This document shows positions 1 through 17,731 of a stretch of DNA of 60,000 nt, in pieces (the stretch's first letter is position 1; every line of letters begins with the position of its first letter). Source of the stretch: Glandiceps talaboti (Eukaryota; Hemichordata; Enteropneusta; Spengelidae); assembly GCF_964340395.1 (NCBI RefSeq), contig NC_135558.1, forward strand, positions 7,295,001-7,355,000, in the 5' to 3' direction. The notes beneath the pieces were generated by a model. That model was given only the letters and a program-made list of their open reading frames with translations, was not told where the DNA came from and searched no databases. The position numbers and the translations under genes are program-made.

Positions 1-303
1 TTGATTATGTTTTACTTGAGAAAGTTACTGTGATCTGACAAAGTAATGGCGTTACAAGCTACTGTTAACGTGCTCTATTTGACAAAACCACGCATACATT
101 ATACCAAATATATAAGAAACTGCACGCCACATGCTACACTTGAAGACAATTGAATCATAGTTCGTTCCTTGCACATTAAGAGGCAGACATGGAAACACCG
201 GCATCTGCCCAGCCTTGGGGCACCCGCCGCATGTCTGCATATATTGCAATGGTTTATTTCATTTTGACAAATGTCTGTGTCATGGTAGCTGATAGTCTAG
301 CTT

Positions 304-382
304 CTAGACCTCGGATGTTCTTCCGATACAATACGGCACATGACCAAACATAGCTATCGAGGATGGAACATCCGAGGTCTAG
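304..382. repeat. Inverted repeat (foldback), copy A
   Basis: The arms CTAGACCTCGGATGTTC (304-320) and GAACATCCGAGGTCTAG (366-382) are perfect reverse complements over 17 bp around a 45 nt loop. It lies in FMO-A intron 1 and has a counterpart at 13684-13764. It looks like a small foldback or MITE remnant; a function is not shown. Confidence 0.8.
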
Positions 383-694
383 CAAAAGTCATCTCTGCAT
401 TTTCAGGGATATAAATAACTGCCAATCAGAGAACTGCATTGGAGACAAGCACAAACAGAGGACAATAGGTATTTTTTCATGCATCATATTCAGCTTAAGG
501 AGGGACTTGTAAAAATAACCACCAATGCCTTTACTGAAATGTGTGAATGATAGTGTCTACACATTCATCAAACTCACAATTGCACCATAAACTGATAACA
601 CATAATAGTTAGTAGTTTGTTATCATCATGTGATATTGGACATTACTATTATAAATCATTAGCATTATTGAGGTCATGGGTTATTGAATGTATT

Positions 695-698
<4 letters not shown>

Positions 699-777
<79 letters not shown>

Positions 778-847
778 CTCGGTGAGTATCAATCTGCTAA
801 GACAGTGCTCTATACCGCAGTGGCAGAGCGTAATAGTTTATATATAA

Positions 848-940
<93 letters not shown>

Positions 941-959
941 CTAGTACTCCAGACTTTCT

Positions 960-994
<35 letters not shown>
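699..994. repeat. TA and CA microsatellites
   Basis: There are two long (TA)n tracts (about 699-776 and 851-938) and a (CA)n tract (about 962-994), separated by short unique sequence. At the matching place copy B has CA, a short TA run and a long GT tract instead, so this site has diverged quickly since the duplication. Confidence 0.95.
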
Positions 995-1004
<10 letters not shown>

Positions 1005-1070
1005 GGATACATGGTCCAACCCACAGCCATATGTCACCTCAATCAAATGTGAAGTCTGAAAATGACATTA

Positions 1071-1133
1071 GCTAGACGATCGGGCAAGCCCTCACTGCGC
1101 TTATCGTATCGGAGGAAAGCCCGAACGTCTAGC
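1071..1133. repeat. Second foldback hairpin, copy A
   Basis: The arms GCTAGACGATCGGGC (1071-1085) and GCCCGAACGTCTAGC (1119-1133) pair with one or two mismatches around a 33 nt loop. The copy B version (14240-14277) has lost most of the loop. The arm start GCTAGAC is shared with the hairpin at 304-382, so the two probably belong to one element family. Confidence 0.7.
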
Positions 1134-1391
1134 AGCAAGACTAGGTAGCTGACAGCGTGGCACGAATGTCGGATTTTACAGACTACAATTACGTTCAATA
1201 ACCATAGAGCCTAATCGAATACACACTAGCTACACGACTGCATGAATTGAACTCCGCTTGGCCTTGTCTTGTCGGTGATAGAAACTTTCAAAACCCTGCG
1301 AATATAGGTGTAAGCTTAATTATAGATAATGATATCTAAAAATCAAAAAGTACTCCACTGAGCCTGGAAGTGACTTCAACATTTAACTAAC

Positions 1392-1524
1392 CTTTGTTGT
1401 CGTGTTGCTCAAAACATACTGGTATAAGGCCTTCTTCTACACAGCTTTTTATAGCTACTAAACCGCTAACCCCGGCTCCAATGACTGCTACACGTTTCTT
1501 GTTGTGCTCCACATGAGGGTCCAT
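1392..1524 (-). CDS. FMO-A, first coding exon (rest of gene off the left edge)
   Basis: This is a flavin-containing monooxygenase: FAD- and NADPH-dependent oxidation of soft nucleophiles in xenobiotics, usually at the ER membrane. The exon runs from ATG (1524-1522) to a GT donor just below 1392 and encodes 44 codons plus one base. It contains the FAD-binding Rossmann motif GAGVSG at residues 16-21. Apart from D4H it encodes the same protein as FMO-B exon 1 and has the same exon length (133 nt). The following exons should lie to the left of base 1, so I cannot say whether the gene is intact. The upstream region is shared with FMO-B through the segmental duplication. Confidence 0.85.
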
Positions 1525-1635
1525 CGTGATTCCTTTTAGTTAAGACTGGTATTGAGACGGGATGAAGATGTCTGCTATGAATACTAGAGAGGCGTATTGT
1601 TCACGTGCTTTTTCGGTGTCGACCAAGTGAAAGTA

Positions 1636-1654
1636 TGACGTCACTCTGAGGTCA
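1636..1654. promoter_or_regulatory. CRE-like palindrome plus AGGTCA half-site, FMO-A promoter
   Basis: A palindromic TGACGTCA (1636-1643) is followed after 3 bp by TGAGGTCA, about 110 bp upstream of the FMO-A ATG. The same arrangement is kept in front of FMO-B at 14774-14792. TGACGTCA is the CREB/ATF consensus and AGGTCA a nuclear-receptor half-site. Use by the cell is inferred, not shown. Confidence 0.45.
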
Positions 1655-2093
1655 GACAAGAACATATGAGTGTCGATATGTGCGTTACCCAGACTTTCAC
1701 CGCTGGGGCTCTATTGCGAGACAACACAAGCGATGTGTCTGTCTAACCCTGACAATATCTTATCCTGGACAATACATATAGCACTGTGTGCCAAACTAGA
1801 AAATTTACGAATTTACCTCACAGTAGGTATTCAGTTAACATCTAGTTGTGAACTATTTGTAAAAGGGAAAGAAACACAGACAATGAGACCATATGGTATT
1901 GCTACAGAGATGCATTGTGTATTTATTCGCAATCTCAAACAAAAGTACTTACCAGAATGGCCATTTGTAAATCCTACTATTGAAAAGTTTTATTCACCTA
2001 TGTCGTCAAACAAAGGTCCAGTAATTCTAAACCTAGCTGCGTATGTATACAGAGCAGATGTTTTAAGAAAGGAATTCTGCTAAATAAATTTGT

Positions 2094-2176
2094 TTTCTGT
2101 ACACTTCCGTGAGATTATGTAAACTAGTACTGTAAATTTTTGCGATATGGGCCAGAGGCCTTAAGAAGCAATAAAG

Positions 2177-2257
<81 letters not shown>

Positions 2258-4797
2258 CATTATTATTATTATTACAAGTGGAGGGGTTTAAATAGTATAT
2301 AATAATGACAAATGTTGGGAGAACTTTAGAGGAATATCACTTATGGTTGTTGTGTATACTTAGGAGGTGTAAAGGTTGACGTTTTACACCCACAACTAAT
2401 TGTTCAACATTTCCCATTCAAGCTTCAAGTCGTAACAATTGGGAGCTTGGTACTAGCCATGTATATGAATAAAAGTATAACAATATTATTTTATTTATGA
2501 CTAAATTGGCACTAGCACTGCGGCCCAGCGAAGATCTCAATTGTCCAGTATTCCCCGAAGCATTTAGGCACTAATATTTGATTGACAGCTACGGTAGCGG
2601 TAGCGATGACTCAGATTTTCACAAATCCCCTTTGGTTTCTACTTACGATTTTTCAGACAGATTGGTGTGCATTTGAAAAAGTTGAACATGAGCTGAGCGA
2701 AGTTTAGTTGTCATAAAATAATGTTGCAAAGTTCAGTGAAAAGAATATCGATTTCAAGTTTTTCTAATATGAGCGCAGTAGTACTGTACTGACTGTGGTG
2801 AGTGTCCGTGGAACACATATCGCTGACCTGTTGATAGCTAGCATTATTTGCTGACGGGTATTAAACTAAAGTATACGGAATAACTCGAAACTCTCGATTT
2901 TATTTGCCACACAGCTTTCATGAAATTAAAGACTGATTGCTGTGAAAGCAGTCTCTATGTATTACGTGTAATTTACTTACAGAATAACGAAGTTAGAGGT
3001 CTGTATTTATGTAGGTGTACATGGTAAAATGTGCCGGTTTACAAATTACAATGGTTTTCTTAATGAGTTTTAACAACATAGTCAGCGATAGCACATCATT
3101 TTCCAGAAAAGAATTTTAAAAATGACAAATCTAAAACCAAGAGATTTTTTACAAAACCTCTATTTATTAATTTTCAGACCGATTGGTGCGAATTTGAAAA
3201 AGTTGAACGTGAGCAAAGTTCAGTTGTTATAAAAGAAAACGACCATTGTTTTTCTATGGGAAATCTGACATAGTATTCGGAATTAAATGTCAAATTCGAA
3301 CTCCTACAATCGCTTGATTTAATTTTTTTTATCTTCGCGTTACTTGCGATACAATTTTGAGATTTTAAGTCGTTTGAATCTCTTCTAAAATCGTAAGAGC
3401 TTATGTTTTGATTTGATTTGATCGCAATCGAAAATGCGATGTCATTGTGCTGGCATGCCATAAAGTTGACTTGACCTGTGTCATAACTTCTGCTACTGTA
3501 AAACGTTGTAAAGAATATTGTTTCATATATTACAAATTGTACTTTCATGAATAGCCGATAACATGTAATAATATATTAATCCGAATGCAAAAACGTACCT
3601 GAAATTATGAAATGTACGGTATGCATGTGGAGAGCACGTGATATAGGTCATTCCAGGCATGATGATATTGTTACACTGTGTAACATTGTATCACATTCAC
3701 AAGGTGTTTATGTGTGCATCTGCACCATGTGCACAGCGCGTGTGTACTAAAAGAATGCAAATAAAAGGTCACAACCTTGATGGTGACACAACTGTGAAAT
3801 CATGGATAATTTATCAATCTTCCCTTAAAAATGGAAGGTATGGAAGGCTACTCATCCTCAACTATATGCAGCGGCATTGTGTTCAATCATAACGCAACTA
3901 ACGGTTTCCTTGAACGCAACTTTGGATATATATTTTGGTACACGAGTGTCTATGTTGTGTCAAACTTAACCGACCTTAAGTTATTACTCAAAGACCTACA
4001 TAATCGAATGGTACATCGCTTATCCATCACGATCGTGTCATATATTCAACTGTAGTTTATGTACTACGTGTGCATATATATATAATTATATACATGTATG
4101 ATTTACACTGCCAAGAAAGGAAAGTTGAACTTTGTTCATAGCAAAAGGTATGTAGAGCTGATGACTTCGTTAACGTACATGTTTGTAAATGTCAGCGCAA
4201 ATGAAAAGGACAAGAATATGTCAAGATGGGATTGTATTTTCAAGCTGAGTAATTTGTATTAAATCGTAATTTCACACAGTATATCTTTATTTCTGTGTTA
4301 TGCTGTCATTATTGCTAACGGATGCAGGCTTTTACATGTAATATTTAACAGAAAACTAGCGAAGGCCTGTAATTTTCTTCACATTCCCACACACCAGTTT
4401 GTTTATGTATGTACATGTAGCACCCTCCTTGAAATTTTGGGATCGTAATTCGACCTTGTAATCGGCACAGATCTTCTGACATACATGTTAAGCTTTTACG
4501 ACCACTCAGTTTGTGACTCGTTGCATATTTTATTTGGACTTAGAGTAACAAAATATTTGGTATTTTAATAGCAAACCCATTCGATTGTAGGTGTATGTCA
4601 GATGTATTTTTTTTACTAAAACATGGCATTTGTAATGCAGGGATCACCCTGGCTCCAGAGCTACATGAGCCAATGTCCCATTTGGAGAAAATGAGCAGTG
4701 AGACAATTTGAAAACTGTGTGGGACGGAAGTAAAATTCTGGCAACTGTATATGTGCGTCATGTGTATATTATACTGGTAATGGTATACACTGTGACT

Positions 4798-4845
<48 letters not shown>

Positions 4846-5023
4846 ATTATAATCATAAACCTATGGATCTCATAATCATATCAACTTTCATACTAGAATT
4901 TGCTACTGTACAAATAAACACTGTAGACATCAACTTCATGAAACATTTCTTTCACAGGAAAAGACCACATCTGTACTTGTCTTACATTGTACATGGTTGT
5001 CCTTACATTTGTAGTATATGGTA
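2094..5023. other. Intergenic, repeat-rich, no gene seen
   Basis: Contents are an (ATT)n tract (about 2178-2272), a diverged direct repeat (2613-2723 and 3144-3232; shared words such as TTTGAAAAAGTTGAAC), a CA tract (about 4799-4843) and AT-rich filler. The short open frames show no protein motif that I recognise. Confidence 0.7.
2178..2272. repeat. (ATT)n microsatellite
   Basis: About 95 bp of near-perfect ATT repeat with one interruption, following the end of the duplicated FMO segment. Confidence 0.95.
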
Positions 5024-5473
5024 TTACTTATTGACTGACAAAATGGCCCTAGATTTAGTGACTTTCCATTCCTTTAGAACGGTTTGGAAATTGAACTCTT
5101 TCAAATCCGAACCTTGAATCATAACTCTCATGAGTTGATCACAATGCTCTGATGACAATCTATTTCTGAGTGGAGTAGTGACTGCATTCTGTGCTGAAAA
5201 TGCACGCTCACAGTCACTGGTGTGTACTGGGTGGGTCAAGGCCAAGGCAGCTAGATGCAAAAGATAATACATAGCCAGCCAATTATTTTGAAATTTCCGG
5301 TTTGTTTTGCGACCTACACCGGGACATACAGATTCTTCGTCCTCACTAGCGGATGTAGTCGAATCCAGATTAGTTCCCAGCGAAGGAGTAACTTTTGTAC
5401 AATAGTCCAAGATAGAGCATTTGCGTTTCTTGGTACCACTCGTACTGGCACCCGACATCCTTGAAAGCGCCAT
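5024..5473 (-). pseudogene. hAT-family transposase, internally deleted (149 aa frame open)
   Basis: The C-terminal half (about residues 65-125) resembles the hAT C-terminal dimerisation region: a hydrophobic stretch, then CERAFSAQNAVTTPLRNRLS. The N-terminal 50 residues are basic and polar, with KRKCSILDY as in ZNF862-like hAT proteins. The RNase H-like catalytic core that should sit between them (several hundred residues) is absent, yet the fused frame is open from ATG 5473 to the stop. It is therefore a non-autonomous deletion derivative or a gene fragment. I could not define terminal inverted repeats. The family call rests on the CERAFS..RNRLS pattern. Confidence 0.7.
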
Positions 5474-6994
5474 TTACATACACATGTATGTGTGACTAAT
5501 CAGCAATGAACATTTACTGTATCAACTCCGTTGATTTGTCAATGAGCGCCTGCCTTCATGTCAGCAACTAATCATAGATACTGTTTGAAAGGGGCATGAT
5601 GCAGATAAACCTTGCCGCTTGAGGGCAGCAAAAGACATGCTCAGTGTATATGCACTGTTAAGGCCCTGTACATTAGTAGTAAACAAAAGCTTAGATATGA
5701 TGTCACGTATCTATCACAGTGATGCGCTATTAGTATCGACGGTGCGATTTTGTGTCCCAATTGAGTTTTCTGGACGCGATATTTTTTGTTTTGACAGTGC
5801 AAATAACGCGTGATCGCGGCCCAGAGTGATCCCTGGTAATGTAAGCGTATTTTATGTTTCCTTGGAAGCCACTCTCCAATTTGAGATAATCTGTCTTATT
5901 ACAATGGATAGCACTAGTGTATATATGCCAAAAGTAGGGGGGGGGGGGAGCAACGTCGCAAGGTCAGCCTCGGCAGAACACTGGTCTAAGACGCCACGAG
6001 AAACATTTGATGTTCGTTCGAACCTTTACAATCTCGCTGTGTTGAACTCAGGAGTCGGTCGGAAATAAAAAAAAATTCTGATGTCGGAGCTGCAAATTAG
6101 GGTCGGTCGGGAGATGAGAAACAGAAAAAATAAAAAGGGCCGCCCTAAAATATAATAAAAGTAATTTCAAAATTGCATGTCAGGAAAATAAAAAAATGAA
6201 GGGGTTTATAATGACGATAAAAAAATAGAAGGATGAAGTTTATACGTCCCTGGTCGAACCTTGTCGTAGCATATGAATTTAGAGCCACCTTTACATGTAG
6301 ACACACCCTGTCTCGTGTCTTCTACCTACAGCACACTACTTTCTATATATAAAATGTCACTGAAATGAACCAAATGGAACATTCTAATTCGCAATTATTG
6401 AATTCTAATCGAAAGTGATCTGATATGTTCGTACTCGCGAACTTACAGAAATCGGATGAGGAAGGGTTTCACGAGAAGACAACACATGAGGCAATGTAAT
6501 AACGTGGACGAGTTCACTGATCATGGATGGGTTGTCTCGGAAATATCCGTTTTTATGTGTACATGTATGTACTCCAAAATGAATCGTTTTCAAAGTCGCT
6601 GCATCTCTTTGATTTGTTTCTTTTAAGAAAAATACGGCAGTCTGGTTTACAATGGTCACGTCAGTATCGAACGAGCGCTAGCCCCCCCCCCTATCATGTG
6701 TCGTCATAGTACAATATACTATGATTACTCACAGTGTTACAGCGAAGTGGCTAGCTAGCCTCACAAATAGCAAAGTCATCGGAAATGTTGTCGGATTACT
6801 ATCTCTGTTGATAACCATGTACTCACTTTTCTTTTTAATTATTTCATTTTCTATTGATTGGGTTCATTACCATCCACACAGCAGCAGTTTTGTCATCTTT
6901 CAAAAATACCGCCAATGGCGTTGTAGCACAACTGTACAGTATTTAAAAATGTTTATCAATATGGTAGTCCATGCTAACAATAAGCGTTCATTTG
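5474..6994. other. Intergenic, no gene seen
   Basis: AT-rich sequence with short G and C homopolymers (near 5938 and 6682) and a low-complexity stretch around 6060-6240 containing repeated GGTCGGTCGG-like words. No splice-bounded coding exon is recognisable. Confidence 0.6.
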
Positions 6995-7560
6995 GTGAAT
7001 GACTATCCAGTTGCCTAGCCAACCATGTTGCTATCTTTACGATATATGCTATCATTTGGCTGTTGCTATGGGCGTGGTCATGTTGTTAGATATATTTGCA
7101 TACATTTTTGTATGTTTTTGTTCACTTGTGTATGAATTCCTTATATTATCTTTGGAATATACGTGATCATTTGGCTGTTGCTATGGGCGTGGTCTTGTTG
7201 CTAGGCATATTTACATACATTTTTTGAAAGTTTATTCAGTTGTCTATTAATTCCCGTTGTTATCTTTGCAATATATGTGATTATTTGGATGTTGCTATGG
7301 GTGTGGTCTTGTTGCTAGGCAAATTTACATACGGTTTTTTGAATGTTTATTCAGTTGTCTATTAATCCCTGTTATCTTTGTGAAATACACGACCGTTTGG
7401 CTGTTGCTATGGGCGTGGTCATGGTTGCTAGGGTATTTGCATACATTTTTTGAATGTTTACTCATTTGCCTACCAGATGATGTTGTTATTTGACCAAAAT
7501 ATACTGCCATTTGGTTGTTGCTAAGGGCGTGGTCATGGTCGCTAGGGCCAAAATCTGCAG
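6995..7560. repeat. Tandem repeat, about 114 bp unit, 5 copies
   Basis: Each unit carries GTTGCTATGGGCGTGGTC followed by a CTAGGCATATTTGCATAC-like stretch. The anchor word starts near 7062, 7174, 7288, 7403 and 7518. The copies are diverged. Two more degenerate units lie inside FMO-B intron 1 (about 13215-13470), so this is a dispersed tandem-repeat family rather than a local accident. Confidence 0.85.
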
Positions 7561-7915
7561 AATAACACTTTCAGAAACATCTCACCAAGTTTCAAACTCG
7601 GTGACCAAGTACTTTTTGAGATATAAGTTTTTGACCAAAAATGAACATTTTTACACCTAATTTGCATATCACTCATGGAATCATTGTATGCTTAATATTT
7701 CTTCGTCCATACATCCCTAGATGCATTCCCATTAAATTTCAGCCCAATCTGCTCAGTACTTTTGGAATTACAGATTTTTAACCAAAAAGACACATTTTTA
7801 GCCCTAATTTGCATATCAGTGATGGAACGATCATGTCATGAACAAATCTTACTTTACACCCCCTTAAAAATGTTCCCACCAAATTTCGCACCAATCTGCC
7901 CAGTACTTTCTATCT
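7561..7915. repeat. Diverged tandem repeat, about 150 bp unit
   Basis: At least two and a half copies of a unit with an ACCAAATTTC-like start, CAATCTGCCCAGTACTTT, then TTTTTGACCAAAAA and CTAATTTGCATATCA. It directly abuts the 114 bp array and may be part of the same larger element. Confidence 0.75.
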
Positions 7916-8564
7916 TGCTTGTGTATATGATGTGTGTACGGCTCACCACGTACCGCTTCATACACACATAAATGCAGTGCACGTGACATGCGTGATTCGC
8001 GTGATAACTATAGCTACATTGTAATACATTCTAGTGATGTCAGTCGACTTGCACGCGCAAAGTATAACAGTCGCCATCGTTATAACACTGCACTGGTCAG
8101 CAAGCCTCACGCCTTCACGACTGAGAAATTCTGGATAATAATATTGGTATTCCTGTAACAATCGATGATACTGTACATGTGATCCCCAACTATATTCAGT
8201 GTCCTTATCATTTGAATTTGGCATGTGTCACTGGGACCCGGAAATACGTACGTACACATATACGCACATTGTGTTGTAACTCAGTTGAGTTGGAGAATTT
8301 AAAGCAGACGATATTTTGTTGGATAAAATCCAAGTACAAACAATAATATACAGTATGGAGTCAACAATCATGTAAACTTGTACTCAAATGTATGTGTACA
8401 CTTACTTTGAAGATTTTGTGATAAAAGACTGAACCTAGCTGCGTAGATGGAATTCTCAAGGACTGCTGGTATTTTAGGTATTTACAATTTATTCTGGCGA
8501 TTTTAGAGTTTTAGAATTGCTTAAGTTTAATACAGATAATTCAAAAATCATGAAACTTTGTTAC

Positions 8565-9095
8565 ACCAGATATCATCAACCAGTGCATGCCAACAGCAAT
8601 GATGTTTTTTCCTAAATTTGAATTTTTTAAAGTGTTTCATGTCTAATTTTCCAAAAAGTCACATAATATGGTTATTTTGGTTACCATGTCAACTGACGTT
8701 CATTAAATGACCACTTTTTTGAACTCAGCATGACAAACTACCCTTGGTAGTGGGGTCAATGTGCAAATAAAAAGATAATTAGTTATTTGTGAGATGTATG
8801 TGTATGTAATGAAAACTTATTTTTCACGTCTACCGTATGTTTCCATGGAAACAGCTATCCAATTTTATACAATTTATGTTACACCAGGTAGCACTAACTC
8901 ATACATGTCTAATACAAGGACATTTTTTCACTGTATTGTCTCTTTTTTCAATGTTTTATGTCAAATTTTGGAAAAATGATTAACATATTATGGTGATTTT
9001 GGTTACCATGGCAACAGATGTTCATAAAATGACCCCCTTTTTTGACCTTAGCATAACAAACTACTCCACGTAGGGTGGTTAATATTCAAATAAAC
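8565..9095. repeat. Imperfect direct duplication, about 300 bp unit
   Basis: The order of words GTTACACCAG, TGGTTATTTTGGTTACCATG, GTTCAT.AAATGACC, CATGACAAACTAC and CAAATAAA appears near 8580-8770 and again near 8878-9095. The copies have diverged strongly. No coding potential is seen in either. Confidence 0.7.
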
Positions 9096-9291
9096 TCGAT
9101 TATTACAAAAATTAGTATATAATATTATTTAATTATTTATTAGCAATAGTCACGGAAACAACAAACAAAACTTTTTCACTGACAGTCACTGACAACATTA
9201 CTCAATATGCTGACCATTGTATGTAAAAAATAGTATCAATGCAATATCCATCCAAGCTTTAGTTTTGTCAAAAAAATAGAGAAATTGTTTC

Positions 9292-9297
9292 TTTATT
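9292..9297 (-). terminator. Poly(A) signal of FMO-B
   Basis: AATAAA on the minus strand, 84 nt past the FMO-B stop codon. The matching signal is kept at 15315-15320 behind the FMO-C remnant. Confidence 0.6.
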
Positions 9298-9380
9298 TAA
9301 ATTGTTACATGTAATCATACATCCAGTTGACATCAGTATAGTTCTGAATTAACTCGACACATCCTTCCATGTCTCTCTCT

Positions 9381-14662
<5,282 letters not shown>

Positions 14663-14773
14663 CGTGGTTCCTTTTAGTTAAGACTCGTATTGAGACGGGA
14701 TGAAGACGTCTGTTATGATTACTAGTGAGGCGTATCGTTCACCTGCTTTTCCGGTGTAGACCAAGTGAAAGAA

Positions 14774-14792
14774 TGACGTCACTCTGAGGTCA
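14774..14792. promoter_or_regulatory. CRE-like palindrome plus AGGTCA half-site, FMO-B promoter
   Basis: TGACGTCA (14774-14781), a 3 bp spacer, then TGAGGTCA, about 112 bp upstream of the FMO-B start codon. It is conserved with the FMO-A promoter (1636-1654). The regulatory role is inferred. Confidence 0.45.
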
Positions 14793-14895
14793 GAGAAGGA
14801 CATATGAGTGTCGATATGTGCGTCGACTCGCAGGCCGATAGTCTCGGTTACCCCGACTTTCACCGCTGGGGGCTCTATTGCGAGACAACACGAGC

Positions 14896-14980
<85 letters not shown>

Positions 14981-14990
14981 TGTCTGTCTA
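14896..14990. repeat. (GT)n microsatellite upstream of FMO-B
   Basis: A GT tract of about 80 bp ending in CTGTCTGTCT. Copy A has only a few bases here, so the tract expanded or was lost after the duplication. Confidence 0.95.
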
Positions 14991-15326
14991 AACCTGACAA
15001 TATCTTATCCTGGACAATACATATAGCACTGTGTACCAAACAATAAAATTTACGAATTTACCTCACAGTAGGTATTTAGTTAACATCTGGTTGTGAACTA
15101 TTTGTAAAAGGGAAAGAAACAGAGACAATGAGACCCTGTGGTATTGCTACAGAGATGTGTATTTATTAGCAATAGTCACGCAAACAACGAACAAAACTGT
15201 TCCACTGACAGTCGGCTAACATTACTCAATATGCTGACCATTGTATGTAAAAATAGTATCAATGCAATATCCATCCAAGCTTTAGTTTTGTTAAAAAAAT
15301 AAAGAAATTGTTTCTTTATTAAATTG

Positions 15327-15613
15327 TTATATGTAATCATACATATATAGTTCTGAATTAATTCGACACATCCTTCTTTTCTCCAAATGAAAGTCTTCCA
15401 CGTCTCTCTCTTTATTGGTAAACTGGATGAGGTGTGAAAATAGTTTAGTCCATGTAATAATAAGGATGGCATCCCTTGCCCCTTTCCATGATGCGGGTCC
15501 TTGCAGTCTATACCATGAACCAATGGCCGGTCCGAAGTAGTATGCATATGCCAATCTCCAGTCAGTGAAAAGGAGTTTCCATATGCTTGGTAACGCACTA
15601 ATATCTCTGGCTA
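15327..15613 (-). pseudogene. FMO-C, last-exon remnant
   Basis: Encodes the same C-terminal block as FMO-B exon 7, for example KLLFTDWRLAYAYYFGPAIG. No functional acceptor is seen. At the position where FMO-B has an AG acceptor, the sequence changes to a repeat containing GACCCTCCCC-like words (also near 16316), and the upstream side is purine-rich. No earlier FMO exons are present to the right. After the shared block its frame differs from FMO-B by one base in an A-run, giving a longer tail. I read it as the 3' end of a third array member whose 5' part was lost. An intact gene broken by an insertion is the alternative. Confidence 0.65.
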
Positions 15614-15746
15614 ATTTATCTTGGTAAAAGTGACCCTCCCCTTTGTCCCATTTTGTAAAACACGACCCTCCCCATGACAATTGTATATACTGAACGTTAA
15701 TCAATATGACAAACTGGCCAGTTACCTTTCTCTTATAATCATACAC

Positions 15747-17052
<1,306 letters not shown>

Positions 17053-17056
17053 CTTG

Positions 17057-17731
17057 TGAAACGCTGTTGATCGGCTAACTGTGCAGTTTATCGATATTTA
17101 ATGTTCAAACGGGGAAGTACTCACTCGCACTGCTGTTCCAATCGTCAGTCTGTTCCATTTAAGACTATAACGTTGAATTAGCCGACCAACTGGTTTCTTC
17201 TCAAACCATCTCTTCTACGAGGTACCGTACCGACTTGGATTGTGTTGAGTAGAACTCACAACGAAACATACGTATCTGGTTCAACGAACACCAAGCTAAC
17301 CACTTGGTTGATTTTATTACATGACCACTCTCCGTCTCCGCCTCTCCTCTCTCGAGATGGGCTAAAAACCCAACTTAAATACATTTCCAAGTTTACACAA
17401 AATCTCTATTCTTAGAGTATGACGTATTCTTAAGTCTTATGATGAAAAACATCATCCGAGATTTAATATCCAATCACCTTCTCTAGATTAGTAATACAAG
17501 TTCATATCTCAAAGACCATAAAATAGTCATGTCATAATAAAACTTGTTGACAGTTCAATTGTACCTGGTACGAAATAGCGATGTTGAGATGTCAAGGACC
17601 TATGTTGTTACGCAACGGAATGTCACTGTATGTACAAAGTTTAAATGCTTTTTGACTTCAATTTAGAGTTCATATAGAAAATTTACCAAAATGTCCTAAA
17701 TGGATATATTTTAGATATGTGACTCGTAACA
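17057..17731 (-). repeat. 3' LTR (element sense)
   Basis: 675 bp, no difference from 21584-22258 seen by eye. The adjoining internal sequence (17732-17747, element sense GTGAAGGTGGGCGCTG) is moderately purine-rich and may be the polypurine tract. Confidence 0.93.

Larger units (their letters stand above)
106..1931. repeat. Segmental duplication, copy A
   Basis: This stretch matches 13491-15160 almost base for base outside the microsatellites. It carries part of FMO intron 1, FMO exon 1 and the FMO promoter region. The offset shifts from 13385 at the left end to 13138 at exon 1 because the simple repeats differ in length. The match ends around the shared words GTGTATTTATT. Beyond that point copy A runs into about 7 kb of repeat-rich sequence, while copy B runs directly into an FMO last exon. 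Confidence 0.9.

Noticed and set aside
617-1059. Open frames of alternating Tyr-Ile and Thr-His
   Set aside because: They are translations of TA and CA microsatellites.
1670-2083. 137-codon plus-strand frame across the end of segmental copy A
   Set aside because: It crosses the duplication border, opposes the FMO promoter, and the equivalent frame in copy B is interrupted by the GT tract; no motif recognised.
6013-6023. GTTCGAACC, resembling a tRNA B box
   Set aside because: No A box, acceptor stem or cloverleaf around it.
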